Source of the DNA: Rhizobium sp.
GTDB taxonomy: Bacteria; Pseudomonadota; Alphaproteobacteria; Rhizobiales; Rhizobiaceae
Direction of reading: 5' to 3'
DNA length: 64,000 nt
Assembly: GCA_028290545.1 (NCBI GenBank)
Contig: JAQGJP010000018.1
Coordinates: 44,956 to 108,955, forward strand
A program made the position numbers and the translations under genes. Below are positions 17,711 to 27,122 of the stretch, piece by piece. Position 1 is the first letter of the stretch. Every line of letters starts with the position of its first letter. The notes under the pieces are model-generated. The model was given only the letters and a program-made list of their open reading frames with translations, searched no databases and was not told where the DNA came from.

Positions 17711-19675
17711 ATGAAGCTTTTCAAGACCGCGGCTATTGCCGCCCTGACCGTCTCCTGTGCAATCACCTTTGGCGCGCCGGCGGCGCAGTCGGCAACGCTG
17801 CTCGATTTCCTGCGTGGCAACAAGTCGTCGGACACTGAAAAGTCAGCCAGGAAAAACAACAATACGCTTTTCGGCCGCAGCAACGATAATTTCGGTGCTT
17901 CGCTTGACGACGACCTGGGTGGATTCCCCGATAGCCCGAAGTCGAACCGGCCGCTGCCGAAAGTATCCGCTCCGAAATATTTCACCTACAAGGCCGACGG
18001 CCTGAAATTGATCGCAGTCGCCAAATTCGCGCCGAAGATGGAAACGGCCGCCGCCGATCCGGTGCAGACCGATCCGTCTCAAACCGGCTCGATCCAGAAC
18101 GTCAATATCATTCCCGAAATGGATTTCAGCAACAACCCGCGCGCCTTCATGATGGACGTGCACGCCAAGGCGACGGCAGACGTGGCCGCGGCGATCGAAA
18201 AATTCTATGCGGCGCATGACGGGCTTCTCTGGGTGGACGCGAATGGCGTGACGCAGAAGGCGCGCGACGCGATGGCGGCGCTTGCCGAGGTCGGCAATGT
18301 CGGCCTCGATGCCGCGGATTATCGAGTGACAGATCCGACCGACACATTCGTGGCCGTCGATGCGACCACCAAGCAGCGCCAGCTGATGCAGTTTGAAGTC
18401 GAACTGACGGCGGCGATGCTCTCCTATATCCAGGATACCCAGCGCGGCCGCATCGATCCGAACCGGATCGCCGAATATTATGATTTCAAACGCAAGAGCG
18501 TGAACCTTGAAGGCGCGTTGCGCGTCGCTTCGATGTCGCCCGATATCAAGTCCTACCTCGAAAGCCGCTCGCCTTCCAACCCGCAGTTCGACGCGTTGAA
18601 GATGGAGCTCGCCAAGCTCCGCACCGAGCAGGGTGGAGAGGAAGCGCGGGTCGAAATTGCCCCGGGCACCCTGTTGAAGCCCGGCCAGGCCAACGATCAG
18701 GTGCCGAACGTGATTGCGGCGATCCGCCAGCATGGTTCCGATAAGCTCAAGCTCGAGCATTCGGTGACGCTTGCCTCTTACCAGGGCACGCCGGACTATA
18801 CGCCTGAACTGGTCGACGTCGTTAAAGCGTTCCAGACCGAAAAGGGCTTGAAAGGCGACGGCGTCGTCGGCAAGGGCACCATTCGCCTGCTGATGGGCGG
18901 CGACACTGCCTCTTCCAAGATTGAAAAGGTTATCGTGGCGATGGAGCAGATGCGCTGGCTGCCGAACAATCTCGGTCCGCGCTACGTCTTCATCAACCAG
19001 CCGGCATTCAAGGTCTCCTACCACAACAACAACAAGGAAGAGTTCGAGATGGGCGTGGTCGTGGGGTCGCCAGGACACCAGACCTTCTTCTTCGAGGACG
19101 AGATCGAGCTCGTGGAATTCAATCCCTACTGGGGCGTTCCGCGGTCCATCATCGTCAACGAGATGCTTCCGAAGCTGCGCGAGGATCCGAGCTATCTCGA
19201 TCGTCTGGGTTATGAGACCTCGATCGGCGGCCAGACGATGTCTTCGACCGAAGTCGACTGGGAATCCACCTCATCCGTGGACGTGCGCCAGCCGCCCGGC
19301 CGCGGCAATGCGCTTGGTCAGTTGAAGATCATGTTCCCGAACTCGCATGCGATCTACATGCACGACACGCCGCAGAAGAGTTTCTTCAAGCGGGATATGC
19401 GCGCACTCAGCCATGGTTGCGTCCGCCTTTCCGATCCGAAGAAGATGGCCGCTGCGGTGATGGGCATGACGATCGAGCAGATCGATGCGGAGATCGCCAC
19501 GGGCCAGAACCATCAGGCGAAGGTGCCCGAGCGATTCCCCGTCTATATCGCCTATTTCACCGCCTATCCGAACAAGGATGGCGTGGTCGAGTATTTCGAC
19601 GACGTCTACAATCGCGATGCATATATGGACAAGGCTTTCGCCGCGACCAAGAAGGCCCGCGAAGTCGCAAGCTGA
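17711..19675 (+). CDS. Large murein L,D-transpeptidase with peptidoglycan-binding domain
   Basis: A 654-residue exported protein (signal peptide ending AQS-ATLL). After a low-complexity linker it has an LdtD/YcbB-like scaffold domain at about 150-300, a PG_binding_1 domain near 365-400 (VVKAFQTEKGLKGDGVVGKGTIRLL), and a YkuD catalytic domain from about 430 with HAIYMHDTP and RALSHGCVRLSD (catalytic Cys). It should form 3-3 cross-links in peptidoglycan, an important reaction in polar-growing Rhizobiales. It is followed by an intrinsic terminator and preceded by a perfect palindrome at 17577. Confidence 0.93.
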   Translation: MKLFKTAAIAALTVSCAITFGAPAAQSATLLDFLRGNKSSDTEKSARKNNNTLFGRSNDNFGASLDDDLGGFPDSPKSNRPLPKVSAPKYFTYKADGLKLIAVAKFAPKMETAAADPVQTDPSQTGSIQNVNIIPEMDFSNNPRAFMMDVHAKATADVAAAIEKFYAAHDGLLWVDANGVTQKARDAMAALAEVGNVGLDAADYRVTDPTDTFVAVDATTKQRQLMQFEVELTAAMLSYIQDTQRGRIDPNRIAEYYDFKRKSVNLEGALRVASMSPDIKSYLESRSPSNPQFDALKMELAKLRTEQGGEEARVEIAPGTLLKPGQANDQVPNVIAAIRQHGSDKLKLEHSVTLASYQGTPDYTPELVDVVKAFQTEKGLKGDGVVGKGTIRLLMGGDTASSKIEKVIVAMEQMRWLPNNLGPRYVFINQPAFKVSYHNNNKEEFEMGVVVGSPGHQTFFFEDEIELVEFNPYWGVPRSIIVNEMLPKLREDPSYLDRLGYETSIGGQTMSSTEVDWESTSSVDVRQPPGRGNALGQLKIMFPNSHAIYMHDTPQKSFFKRDMRALSHGCVRLSDPKKMAAAVMGMTIEQIDAEIATGQNHQAKVPERFPVYIAYFTAYPNKDGVVEYFDDVYNRDAYMDKAFAATKKAREVAS

Positions 19676-19699
19676 TCAGCTTTCAAATACGTTGTGAGA

Positions 19700-19722
19700 G
19701 GCGGCTTCGGGCCGCCTTTTTT
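19700..19722 (+). terminator. Intrinsic terminator of ldt
   Basis: GGCGGC and GCCGCC pair across TTCGG and are followed by TTTTTT, 24 bp after the stop at 19675. It overlaps the last base of the convergent DUF488 gene. Confidence 0.92.
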
Positions 19723-20336
19723 CATTTGCTGGCCGGAGGTTCGCCGGATGGCGGCGTCGTAAATGCGTGTTTTCGATTCTGCGTCCAATAGGCATCGGCA
19801 ATACGGCTCTCCAGTGGCGCGAACAGATCTTTTGCGTCCTTGCCCGCGAGCATCAGCAGGCTTGCCTCGACCTCCGGCTGGCTGATGGAAGAGCCGTCAT
19901 GCAGGAGATGGACCACTGAAGTGCCGGCCTGATGCAGCGCCCGGCCGACAAGCAGGCAGCGATGGCATTCGAGCGGGTTCTGCTCCGAGCACATCACGGC
20001 GATGCGGAAGTTTGCGGAGCCGGCGTGGAGGCGACGCAATCCCGCTTCGAACGACGGTGCCTGGCACATCTTCCGGTAGTCGGCGACGCCTTCGCAATAG
20101 AATTGCGGGGCCGTCGGGCGGCCGCCCAGTTCCTCGCCGAGATAGGAATACAAGATCCCGGCCGATTTCAGGCTTTCCTTCAGGGTCTCGCGGTTGAACT
20201 GCGGGTTGAAGCGGGACCACGGACTGCTGCGGACATCGGCCACCGCCTCGATTTCCGACTTCCGCAGCAAAGCGAGGAAGGATTGGAGACCCAGATTGGA
20301 ATGTCCGATCGTATAGATCGCGTTTTGCCTGTCCAT
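19722..20336 (-). CDS. DUF488 family protein
   Basis: A 204-residue protein of the DUF488 family: IYTIGHSN at the start, then VADVRSSPWSRFNPQFN and, in the second half, CSEQNPLECHRCLLVGRAL. The S-E-x-x-P-x-x-CHR motif is the conserved centre of the family; the biochemical function is unknown. The ATG at 20336 is used; a TTG at 20363 overlaps the stop of gph, so the two genes are probably translationally coupled or at least co-transcribed. The C-terminal tail is proline-rich. Confidence 0.88.
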   Translation of the reverse strand: MDRQNAIYTIGHSNLGLQSFLALLRKSEIEAVADVRSSPWSRFNPQFNRETLKESLKSAGILYSYLGEELGGRPTAPQFYCEGVADYRKMCQAPSFEAGLRRLHAGSANFRIAVMCSEQNPLECHRCLLVGRALHQAGTSVVHLLHDGSSISQPEVEASLLMLAGKDAKDLFAPLESRIADAYWTQNRKHAFTTPPSGEPPASK

Positions 20337-20355
20337 CTGCGTTGACCCGAGAGCA

Positions 20356-21039
20356 TCATCCAACCAGCCGCGTCATCAATTCCGGCGTCAGTTCGTCGAA
20401 ATTCTGGATGACAACGGTTGGCTCGAGCGTTTCCACAGCCACTTCCGAATAGCCGAAGGGGACCGCGATCGACGGGATACCGGCATTGGCGGCGACCTTG
20501 ATGTCGTTAAGGCTGTCGCCGATCATCACCGTTCGCCCGGGGGCGCCGCCGGCGAGCCGGATCGTCCCGAACAAGTGTTCCGCATCCGGCTTGCGGACCG
20601 GAAATGTGTCGCCGCCGGTGATCGCCGCGAAGCGGTCGGCGAGTCCGAGGCTTTCGACCAGCGGTCGCGCCAGGCTCTCCATCTTGTTGGTGCAGACGGC
20701 AAGCAGGATGCCTGCTTCGCGAAGGCGATCGAGGGCCAGGACGAGACCGGGATAGGGCGCGCTCTTGCCGGGCATGCCGCCGCGATAATGCTCGATGAAC
20801 CTGTCGAGCATCGGCTGCAGGTCGGCATCGTCCAGTGGCGACTGGCGAAGATTGAATGCGCGCTCGATCATGGCGCGGGCGCCGTGGCCGACCAGATGGG
20901 TGAGATCGGCATAGGTGACCGGCTCGAGGTCTCTGGCGGCGATGGTGTAGTTGAGACTGTCGACCAGATCAGGTGCGGTGTCGATCAGCGTTCCATCAAG
21001 GTCGAATACGGCAAGCAAAGGCAACACGAAATGCTCCAT
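20356..21039 (-). CDS. gph: Phosphoglycolate phosphatase (HAD superfamily)
   Basis: A 227-residue HAD phosphatase that removes phosphate from 2-phosphoglycolate, a product of DNA repair and photorespiration-type metabolism. Motif I is VFDLDGTLIDTAPD, motif II is AVCTNK, motif III lies around KPDAEHL and motif IV is MIGDSLNDIKVAANAG. The alpha-helical cap has LTHLVGHGARAMIERAF. The start at 21039 gives MEHFVLPLLAVFDLDGT, normal spacing for the family. It is divergent from rpiA, with 169 bp between starts. Confidence 0.9.
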   Translation of the reverse strand: MEHFVLPLLAVFDLDGTLIDTAPDLVDSLNYTIAARDLEPVTYADLTHLVGHGARAMIERAFNLRQSPLDDADLQPMLDRFIEHYRGGMPGKSAPYPGLVLALDRLREAGILLAVCTNKMESLARPLVESLGLADRFAAITGGDTFPVRKPDAEHLFGTIRLAGGAPGRTVMIGDSLNDIKVAANAGIPSIAVPFGYSEVAVETLEPTVVIQNFDELTPELMTRLVG

Positions 21040-21208
21040 TGGATAGCAATGGAGCGCAGCGATAGGCGAAGCGCCGGCGAATTGCAAATCCGCGATTGCT
21101 GCATTTCAAATAAAGGCGGATGGCAAAGGTAAAATAGCCTTTAGTTCTTTCGCTCCTCTTCAAGCTCGTGTAAAAGCCCGATCCACGATCAATCGGAGAC
21201 CCTGGCGC

Positions 21209-21901
21209 ATGGACGCCCGGCAAATGAAAATCAAGGCCGCCGCCGAGGCGCTCAAGCATGTCGAGAACGGCATGCGACTGGGAATTGGCACCGGATCGAC
21301 CGCGGAAGAGTTTGTCCGGCTGCTGGCGGAAAAAGTCTCCGAAGGGCTTGAGGTGAGGGGCGTTCCGACCTCCGAACGGACCGCGCGGCTTTGCCTCGAA
21401 CTTGGTGTGCCGCTCAATTCTCTTGACGAACTGCCGGAACTCGACCTGACGATCGACGGCGCCGATGAGATCGACGCCTCGCTTCGCCTGATCAAGGGCG
21501 GCGGCGGCGCTCTTCTACGGGAGAAGATCGTTGCCTGCGCCTCGAAGCGCATGATCGTGATCGCCGACGAGACGAAGGTCGTCGAGACGCTGGGACATTT
21601 TCCATTGCCGATCGAGGTCAATCCGTTCGGACTTGCCGCGACGAGAATCGCCATCGACAGACTGGCCGAGAGCCAGGGCCTGTCAGGGGAGATTCACCAG
21701 CGCAAGGCGGGCGAGGGCTTTTATAAAACGGACGGAGGGCATTATATTCTCGATGCTTTTTTTGGCCGCATTTCTGATGCAGAGGCACTCGCATCGAGTC
21801 TGAACGCCATCCCCGGCGTTGTCGAACACGGGCTTTTTATCAATCTGGCTTCGCTTGCCATCATTGCCGGTCCCACCGAAGTGCGGACGCTGGCGCCATA
21901 A
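21209..21901 (+). CDS. rpiA: Ribose-5-phosphate isomerase A
   Basis: A 230-residue enzyme that interconverts ribose 5-phosphate and ribulose 5-phosphate in the pentose phosphate pathway. It has the family motifs [24 protein letters not shown] and [13 protein letters not shown]. The length is standard. It is 23 bp upstream of the DUF2059 gene on the same strand; that pairing (rpiA, DUF2059, gor) recurs in Rhizobiaceae as far as I recall. Confidence 0.96.
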   Translation: MDARQMKIKAAAEALKHVENGMRLGIGTGSTAEEFVRLLAEKVSEGLEVRGVPTSERTARLCLELGVPLNSLDELPELDLTIDGADEIDASLRLIKGGGGALLREKIVACASKRMIVIADETKVVETLGHFPLPIEVNPFGLAATRIAIDRLAESQGLSGEIHQRKAGEGFYKTDGGHYILDAFFGRISDAEALASSLNAIPGVVEHGLFINLASLAIIAGPTEVRTLAP

Positions 21902-21924
21902 TCTGACGAGGAGATGAGTATCCC

Positions 21925-22440
21925 ATGATGAATTTGCACACGGTCGGACGGTTCGCAATGGGTGTATTGGTTGTCGCCGGCCTGAGCGCCGCAAGCGCGT
22001 TGGCGGCTGATACCTATTCGCCGGCGCATATCAAGGCGGCGCGCGCGGCTATGGCGGCGATCAAGATCACCGATCCCTTCGACGGCATTCTGCCGAACAT
22101 CGCGGCGCAGCTGAAGTCGACCCTGATCCAGGGTTCGCCCAATTTTGAGCCGATCATCAACGAGACTGTCGACGAGCAGGCATTGAAGCTCGCTGCGCGC
22201 CGTGCCGATCTGGAGAAGGAAGCGGCGATGATCTACGCCAAGTCCTTCACCGAGGAAGAGCTGAACCAGATTGCGGCTTTCTACAGCACCCCGGCTGGCC
22301 AGAAGCTCCTGAAGGATGGCCCGATCGCCATTCGCGAGCTTGCCAAGGCCGGCGATATCTGGGCGACCGGCATCACCCGCGACATGTCCGCAGCGACGGA
22401 CAAGGAACTCGAAGCCAAGATCGCCGCGCAGAAAAAGTAA
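21925..22440 (+). CDS. Exported DUF2059 protein
   Basis: A 171-residue protein with a signal peptide ending ALA-ADTY. The mature part is all helical, with the DUF2059 signature YAKSFTEEELNQIAAFYSTPAGQKLL near residues 107-130. Function unknown; likely periplasmic. GAGGAG precedes the ATG. An intrinsic terminator directly follows, so gor downstream has its own promoter. Confidence 0.88.
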   Translation: MMNLHTVGRFAMGVLVVAGLSAASALAADTYSPAHIKAARAAMAAIKITDPFDGILPNIAAQLKSTLIQGSPNFEPIINETVDEQALKLAARRADLEKEAAMIYAKSFTEEELNQIAAFYSTPAGQKLLKDGPIAIRELAKAGDIWATGITRDMSAATDKELEAKIAAQKK

Positions 22441-22470
22441 GCTGCCACTTGTCTGAAGCCACAAGGATCG

Positions 22471-22504
22471 AAGCCCGTTTCTCCGGAAACGGGCTTTTCT
22501 TTTT
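22471..22504 (+). terminator. Intrinsic terminator after the DUF2059 gene
   Basis: AAGCCCGTTTC and GAAACGGGCTT pair perfectly (11 bp) across the loop TCCG, then TTTTCTTTTT follows. Confidence 0.93.
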
Positions 22505-22558
22505 GCCGGACTCTCGCCATATGAAGCGCGGGGGAACGTACATTGACAGGGGTTTCGC

Positions 22559-23947
22559 ATGCCGGATTTCGATTATGATCTGTTTGTCATCGGCGGAGGT
22601 TCCGGTGGCGTGCGCGCCGCGCGCGTGGCCGCCTCGCTGGGCAGACGCGTGGCTATCGCCGAGGAATACCGGTTCGGCGGCACTTGCGTGATCCGTGGCT
22701 GTGTACCCAAGAAACTGCTGGTCTATGCATCGCAGTTCCATGAGCATTTCGAAGATGCGGCCGGCTTCGGCTGGACGGTCGGCGAGAGCACCTTCAGCTG
22801 GGAAAAGCTGATTGCTGCCAAGGACCAGGAGATTGCCCGGCTTGAAGGCCTCTACCGCAAGGGCCTGCAGAATGCCAAGGCCGAAATCTTCGAGACGCGT
22901 GCCGAACTGACGGGTCCGCACAGCGTGCTGCTCAAGGCGACAGGCAGGACGGTGACAGCCGAGCGGATCATCATCGCCGTCGGCGGCGCGCCTTCCGTAC
23001 ATGGCGCGCTCCCCGGCTACGAACACACGATCAGTTCCAACGAAGCCTTCGATCTCAAGCAATTGCCGAAATCGATCCTGATCGAGGGCGGTGGCTATAT
23101 TGCCGTCGAGTTCGCCAACATTTTCCATGGCATGGGTGTGAAGACAACGCTGATCTATCGCGGCAAGGAGATCCTGTCGCGGTTCGATCAGGACATGCGG
23201 GGCGGCCTGCATCTGGCGATGGAAGCCAAGGGCATCACGATCCTCTGCGAGGACGTTATCCAGAACGTCGCGCTGAATGCGGACGGAACGCGGACCGCCT
23301 CCACCAAGCAGGGCAAGACTTTGACGGTGTCGCAGGTGTTCCTGGCGCTGGGCCGCTCGCCCAGCACCAAAGGACTGGGGCTGGAAGCTGCCGGTGTTGC
23401 GGTCGATCAGAAGGGGGCGATCATCGTCGATGAATATTCGCGCACCAACGTGCCCGGCATATTCGCGCTCGGCGATGTCACCGACCGCGTGCAATTGACG
23501 CCGGTCGCCATCCATGAAGCCATGTGCTTCATAGAGACGGAATACCGCAACAATCCGACTTCGCCGGATCTGGACACCATCGCCACGGCCGTGTTCTCGC
23601 AGCCGGAGATCGGCACGGTCGGCCTGAGCGAGGAACAGGCGGCCAAGAAGTTCGAGGAGATCGAAATCTACCGGGCCGAATTCCGGCCGATGAAGGCAAC
23701 TTTGTCGGGCCGCAACGAGCGGATGATCATGAAGCTGATCGTCAACGCCGCCGACCGCAAGGTGGTGGGCGCCCATATTCTCGGTCATGATGCTGGCGAA
23801 ATGGCCCAACTCCTCGGCATCACGCTGAAAGCCGGCTGTACCAAGGACGATTTCGACCGGACGATGGCCGTGCATCCGACGGCTGCCGAGGAACTGGTGA
23901 CCATGTATTCGCCAACCTATCGGGTCAGGAACGGCGAGCGGGTTTGA
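22559..23947 (+). CDS. gor: Glutathione reductase
   Basis: A 462-residue flavoprotein that reduces glutathione disulfide with NADPH. The FAD site is LFVIGGGSGGVRAAR, the redox-active disulfide is GGTCVIRGCVPKK, the second FAD motif is GIFALGDV, and the C-terminal active-site HPTAAEE supplies the catalytic His. The NADPH site is LIEGGGYIAVEFANIF, with YRGKEIL in the second strand. AGGGG precedes the ATG. It works with the peroxide-detoxifying proteins of the cell; a PrxQ-type peroxiredoxin is at 40.7 kb. Confidence 0.94.
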   Translation: MPDFDYDLFVIGGGSGGVRAARVAASLGRRVAIAEEYRFGGTCVIRGCVPKKLLVYASQFHEHFEDAAGFGWTVGESTFSWEKLIAAKDQEIARLEGLYRKGLQNAKAEIFETRAELTGPHSVLLKATGRTVTAERIIIAVGGAPSVHGALPGYEHTISSNEAFDLKQLPKSILIEGGGYIAVEFANIFHGMGVKTTLIYRGKEILSRFDQDMRGGLHLAMEAKGITILCEDVIQNVALNADGTRTASTKQGKTLTVSQVFLALGRSPSTKGLGLEAAGVAVDQKGAIIVDEYSRTNVPGIFALGDVTDRVQLTPVAIHEAMCFIETEYRNNPTSPDLDTIATAVFSQPEIGTVGLSEEQAAKKFEEIEIYRAEFRPMKATLSGRNERMIMKLIVNAADRKVVGAHILGHDAGEMAQLLGITLKAGCTKDDFDRTMAVHPTAAEELVTMYSPTYRVRNGERV

Positions 23948-24148
23948 CGGGAGCGGGGCGCGACCTTCCGGTGCGTAAGGAGAGCTGGACTTGATGTCGG
24001 TCATGATTTCGACGATCTGGGCATCGTGAAATTGTTTTCCGTCAGATCGTATGCTATATTCGCTACTGCGAATGAATATCGTTCTGCCGGCCTGTGAGGA
24101 GACAGGTCGTCAGGGCTTGCCAGAAGCACGATCGACAGGAGGAAAGTC

Positions 24149-24319
24149 ATGATCGCGCAGGGAAATATCGAACGAGGTTCGCCGCCCACCGAAACCGGTG
24201 CCTATGACGCGGAATTGCTGGACCGTCAGCGTAGCGGCGGCGGCTTTCTGGGAATCATGCTGTTTCCGCTGATCTCGATCGCGGCGATTGCCTTTGCAGC
24301 CTATGAGCTGATGCGTTAG
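24149..24319 (+). CDS. Small single-pass membrane protein
   Basis: A 56-residue open frame with a very good ribosome site: AGGAGG lies 7 nt before the ATG. The N-terminal half is polar (MIAQGNIERGSPPTETGAYD, then AELLDRQRSGGG) and the C-terminal half is one transmembrane helix (FLGIMLFPLISIAAIAFAAYEL, here split by position 33-54). The N-in topology follows from the charge pattern. I do not recognise the family, but codon use and the ribosome site support a real gene. It lies between gor and aroG on the same strand. Confidence 0.65.
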   Translation: MIAQGNIERGSPPTETGAYDAELLDRQRSGGGFLGIMLFPLISIAAIAFAAYELMR

Positions 24320-24393
24320 CGATCAGAGTGTCCCAGGCAACGCAGTGTTCGCTCGGCAGCGCGCGAATCCTGGACTCTTGACTATTGAAGACT

Positions 24394-24421
24394 TTGCAAA
24401 CCATTCCTTAATGTATATAAG
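24394..24421 (+). promoter_or_regulatory. Possible aroG promoter
   Basis: TTGCAA (24394-24399) and TATAAG (24416-24421) are separated by 16 bp and lie about 60 bp upstream of aroG, in an AT-rich patch. A sigma-70-like promoter is plausible but not proven. Confidence 0.4.
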
Positions 24422-24452
24422 CCGCGCATTCTCGGGGACGGACCGCGAGCGC

Positions 24453-24479
24453 ATGAACTATTTCCACGTCACAAGGTGA
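24453..24479 (+). other. Eight-codon upstream frame before aroG
   Basis: ATG at 24453 opens a frame M-N-Y-F-H-V-T-R followed by TGA at 24477, ending 3 bp before the aroG ATG. Its ribosome site is poor. It holds adjacent Tyr and Phe codons, which is suggestive for an aromatic pathway gene, but no attenuator hairpin fits in the 2-bp gap. Confidence 0.25.
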
Positions 24480-24481
24480 GT

Positions 24482-25858
24482 ATGATGGCACAGAATTGGA
24501 ACCCGACAAGCTGGAGGAACAAACCCATTCAGCAGGTTCCGGACTATCCGGACATGGCAGCATTGAACGCCACGGAAGCCCAGCTCGCCACGTATCCGCC
24601 TTTGGTTTTCGCAGGCGAAGCGCGACGTTTGAAGGCCACGCTTGGCAAGGTCGCCGATGGGCAGGGTTTCCTGCTGCAGGGCGGCGATTGCGCTGAAAGC
24701 TTTGCCGAACATGGCGCGGACACGATTCGCGACTTCTTCCGCGCGTTCCTGCAGATGGCCGTCGTGCTGACATTCGGCGCCCAGCAGCCGGTCGTCAAGG
24801 TCGGCCGCATCGCCGGCCAGTTTGCCAAGCCGCGTTCGTCGAACATCGAAAAGATCGGCGGCGTCGAGCTGCCGAGCTATCGCGGCGATATCATCAACGG
24901 CATCGAATTCAACGAGAAGGCCCGCATCCCCGATCCGGAACGGCAGATCATGGCTTACCGCCAGTCGGCCGCGACGCTGAACCTGCTGCGCGCTTTCGCG
25001 ATGGGCGGTTATGCCAATCTCGACAACGTCCACAAGTGGATGCTGGGATTCGTCAAGGACAGCCCGCAGGCGGAGCGTTACCGCGCCCTGGCCGACCGGA
25101 TTTCCGAAACCATGGACTTCATGGCGGCGATCGGCATCAACTCCGAGAACAATCATGCGCTGCGCGAGACCGATTTCTTCACCAGCCATGAGGCGCTGCT
25201 GCTCGGCTACGAGCAGGCGCTGACACGGGTCGATTCGACCTCGGGCGACTGGTACGCGACGTCCGGCCACATGATCTGGATCGGCGATCGCACCCGCCAG
25301 CCGGATCATGCCCATGTCGAATATTGCCGTGGCATCAAGAACCCGCTCGGCATGAAGTGCGGTCCGTCGCTGACTGCCGATGGCCTGCTCGAACTGATCG
25401 ACATTCTCAATCCGGCCAACGAAGCCGGCCGGCTGACGCTGATCTGCCGGTTCGGCCACGACAAGGTCGGCGAGCACCTGCCGCGCCTGATCCGCGCCGT
25501 CGAACGCGAAGGCCGCAAGGTCGTCTGGTCCTGCGATCCGATGCATGGCAACACGATCACGATGAACAACTACAAGACCCGGCCGTTCGACCGGATCCTG
25601 ACGGAAGTCGAGAACTTCTTCGCGATCCACCATTCGGAAGGCACGCATCCCGGCGGCATCCATGTCGAAATGACCGGCAACGACGTGACCGAATGCACCG
25701 GCGGCGCCCGCGCGCTGACGGCGGAGGATTTGCAGGACCGTTACCACACGCATTGCGATCCGCGCCTCAATGCCGATCAGGCGCTGGAACTGGCGTTCCT
25801 GCTGGCTGAAAAGCTCAAGAGCGGCCGCGACGAGCAGAAGCTCGCCGTCAACGCCTAA
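24482..25858 (+). CDS. aroG: DAHP synthase, class II (plant/microbial type)
   Basis: A 458-residue enzyme that condenses phosphoenolpyruvate and erythrose 4-phosphate to DAHP, the first step of the shikimate pathway. It is of the class II family: [14 protein letters not shown] at the start, [28 protein letters not shown], and the metal and substrate segment CDPMHGNT followed by [18 protein letters not shown] precedes the ATGATG pair; 24482 is used, 24485 is equally possible. An intrinsic terminator follows at 25884. In the literature the rhizobial gene is also called aroF. Confidence 0.95.
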   Translation: MMAQNWNPTSWRNKPIQQVPDYPDMAALNATEAQLATYPPLVFAGEARRLKATLGKVADGQGFLLQGGDCAESFAEHGADTIRDFFRAFLQMAVVLTFGAQQPVVKVGRIAGQFAKPRSSNIEKIGGVELPSYRGDIINGIEFNEKARIPDPERQIMAYRQSAATLNLLRAFAMGGYANLDNVHKWMLGFVKDSPQAERYRALADRISETMDFMAAIGINSENNHALRETDFFTSHEALLLGYEQALTRVDSTSGDWYATSGHMIWIGDRTRQPDHAHVEYCRGIKNPLGMKCGPSLTADGLLELIDILNPANEAGRLTLICRFGHDKVGEHLPRLIRAVEREGRKVVWSCDPMHGNTITMNNYKTRPFDRILTEVENFFAIHHSEGTHPGGIHVEMTGNDVTECTGGARALTAEDLQDRYHTHCDPRLNADQALELAFLLAEKLKSGRDEQKLAVNA

Positions 25859-25883
25859 CCGCCGATATCCATCACGACAAACG

Positions 25884-25912
25884 AAGGGCGCCGTCGCGGC
25901 GCCCTTTTGTTT
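25884..25912 (+). terminator. Intrinsic terminator of aroG
   Basis: GGGCGCC (25886-25892) and GGCGCCC (25898-25904) pair across GTCGC, followed by TTTTGTTTT. It lies 27 bp after the stop. Confidence 0.9.
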
Positions 25913-25935
25913 TCGTGTCCAGACGCACAGGCGGA

Positions 25936-26835
25936 TCAGAACAGGAAATCGCTGCTGTCAAGCTGCTTGATATCAACATCCACGAGGGTGATCGCGTCAC
26001 CCGGACCCCGGTAGATCAGCACATTGTCGCCCTGCAGGCTGACATGCATCGACATGAGATCCTTGAAACTGTCGATCACGCCGACACCGCGCAGGTCAAG
26101 CACGTCGTGATTGCCGCCCGACGCATCGAAATCGGTGATGACGTCCACACCGTCGCCGGCTCGGAAGACGAAGATATCGGCATCTGCCCCGCCTGTCAGG
26201 CGATCATTGCCCTTGCCGCCCACCAGCCTGTCGCCGCCAGCGCCGCCCGAGAGCGTGTCGCCGCCGGAATTACCACGGAAATAGTTATCGGCGCCGGTAC
26301 CGACGATCGTGTCCGCGAATGCGCCACCGAGGATGTTCTCTATGCTCGCGAGCCGATCATAAGCGCCACCGTTCACGGAGACCACGGTGAATGCGCCGCC
26401 GGTGGGCTTGATCACCAGCGGCCCCTGGATGGAGCCGTAATCGACCATATCATAGCCGTCGCCGCCGAAATATGTATCGAAGCCATTGCTGGCCACAAAG
26501 TAATCGTCGCCGCCATTGCCCCAGAAGGTGTTGTCGCTGTGGTCGCCGACGAAATAATCGTCGCCACCGCCACCCCTGATGTTTTCGATGTTGACAAGCA
26601 TGTCCCTGTCTACGCCGTCGAAGCTGGCCGGCGCTCTATGGTCCCCTCTCAGGGTGACGGCGATGCTGGTGTCGAAGTTCGAGTAGTCGATGGTATCGCT
26701 GCCATTTCCGCCGTCGATATCGTCCCGGCCGAAGCTGCCGGATATCACGTCGTTCCCGCCAAGCGCGGTAATCACGTCATTGCCGTTGCTGCCGACCAAT
26801 AGATCCGCATTCTCACTTCCCTTTACATTCGCCAT
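25936..26835 (-). CDS. RTX-type calcium-binding repeat protein
   Basis: A 299-residue acidic protein made mostly of glycine-aspartate nonapeptides: GSNGNDVITALGGNDVI, GGNGSDTIDYSNFD, GGGGDDYFVGDHSDN, GGAGGDRLVGGKGNDRLTGGADADIFVF. The C-terminal segment GVDVITDFDASGGNHDVLDLRG is the usual end of such proteins. They bind calcium outside the cell and leave through type I secretion without a signal peptide, which fits MANVKGSENADLL here. No ABC exporter or membrane-fusion gene is in the window, and no toxin or enzyme domain is present, so the role (matrix or adhesion protein) is unknown. The start at 26835 is preferred over an upstream one at 26979. Confidence 0.88.
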   Translation of the reverse strand: MANVKGSENADLLVGSNGNDVITALGGNDVISGSFGRDDIDGGNGSDTIDYSNFDTSIAVTLRGDHRAPASFDGVDRDMLVNIENIRGGGGDDYFVGDHSDNTFWGNGGDDYFVASNGFDTYFGGDGYDMVDYGSIQGPLVIKPTGGAFTVVSVNGGAYDRLASIENILGGAFADTIVGTGADNYFRGNSGGDTLSGGAGGDRLVGGKGNDRLTGGADADIFVFRAGDGVDVITDFDASGGNHDVLDLRGVGVIDSFKDLMSMHVSLQGDNVLIYRGPGDAITLVDVDIKQLDSSDFLF

Positions 26836-27122
26836 TATCCACTCTCCCAGTTGACGAGGTATTCTTTGAATGCCGGACAGATATTTTGAAACCTGAGATT
26901 TTGGAAGTATATAATACCCGCCGCGACATTTACCTGAAATTAAGGATAATGCAGAGGGATTTATTACAACTTTACGCATTCCTGCGGAAATGTGCTTCAG
27001 TTTCGATCAGGGTCATGATGGAAGAGAGATCTCTCAATTTTATTGAATGTTCCCTTCATCCCAATTCACTTGACCGACGCGACCGTGGCGGCAGAGTGGC
27101 GATAATGTGATTGGAGGATGCG

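Noticed and set aside
24453..24482. Classic attenuator before aroG
   Set aside because: There is no terminator hairpin or T-run between the short frame and the aroG start, so attenuation of the trp type is not supported.
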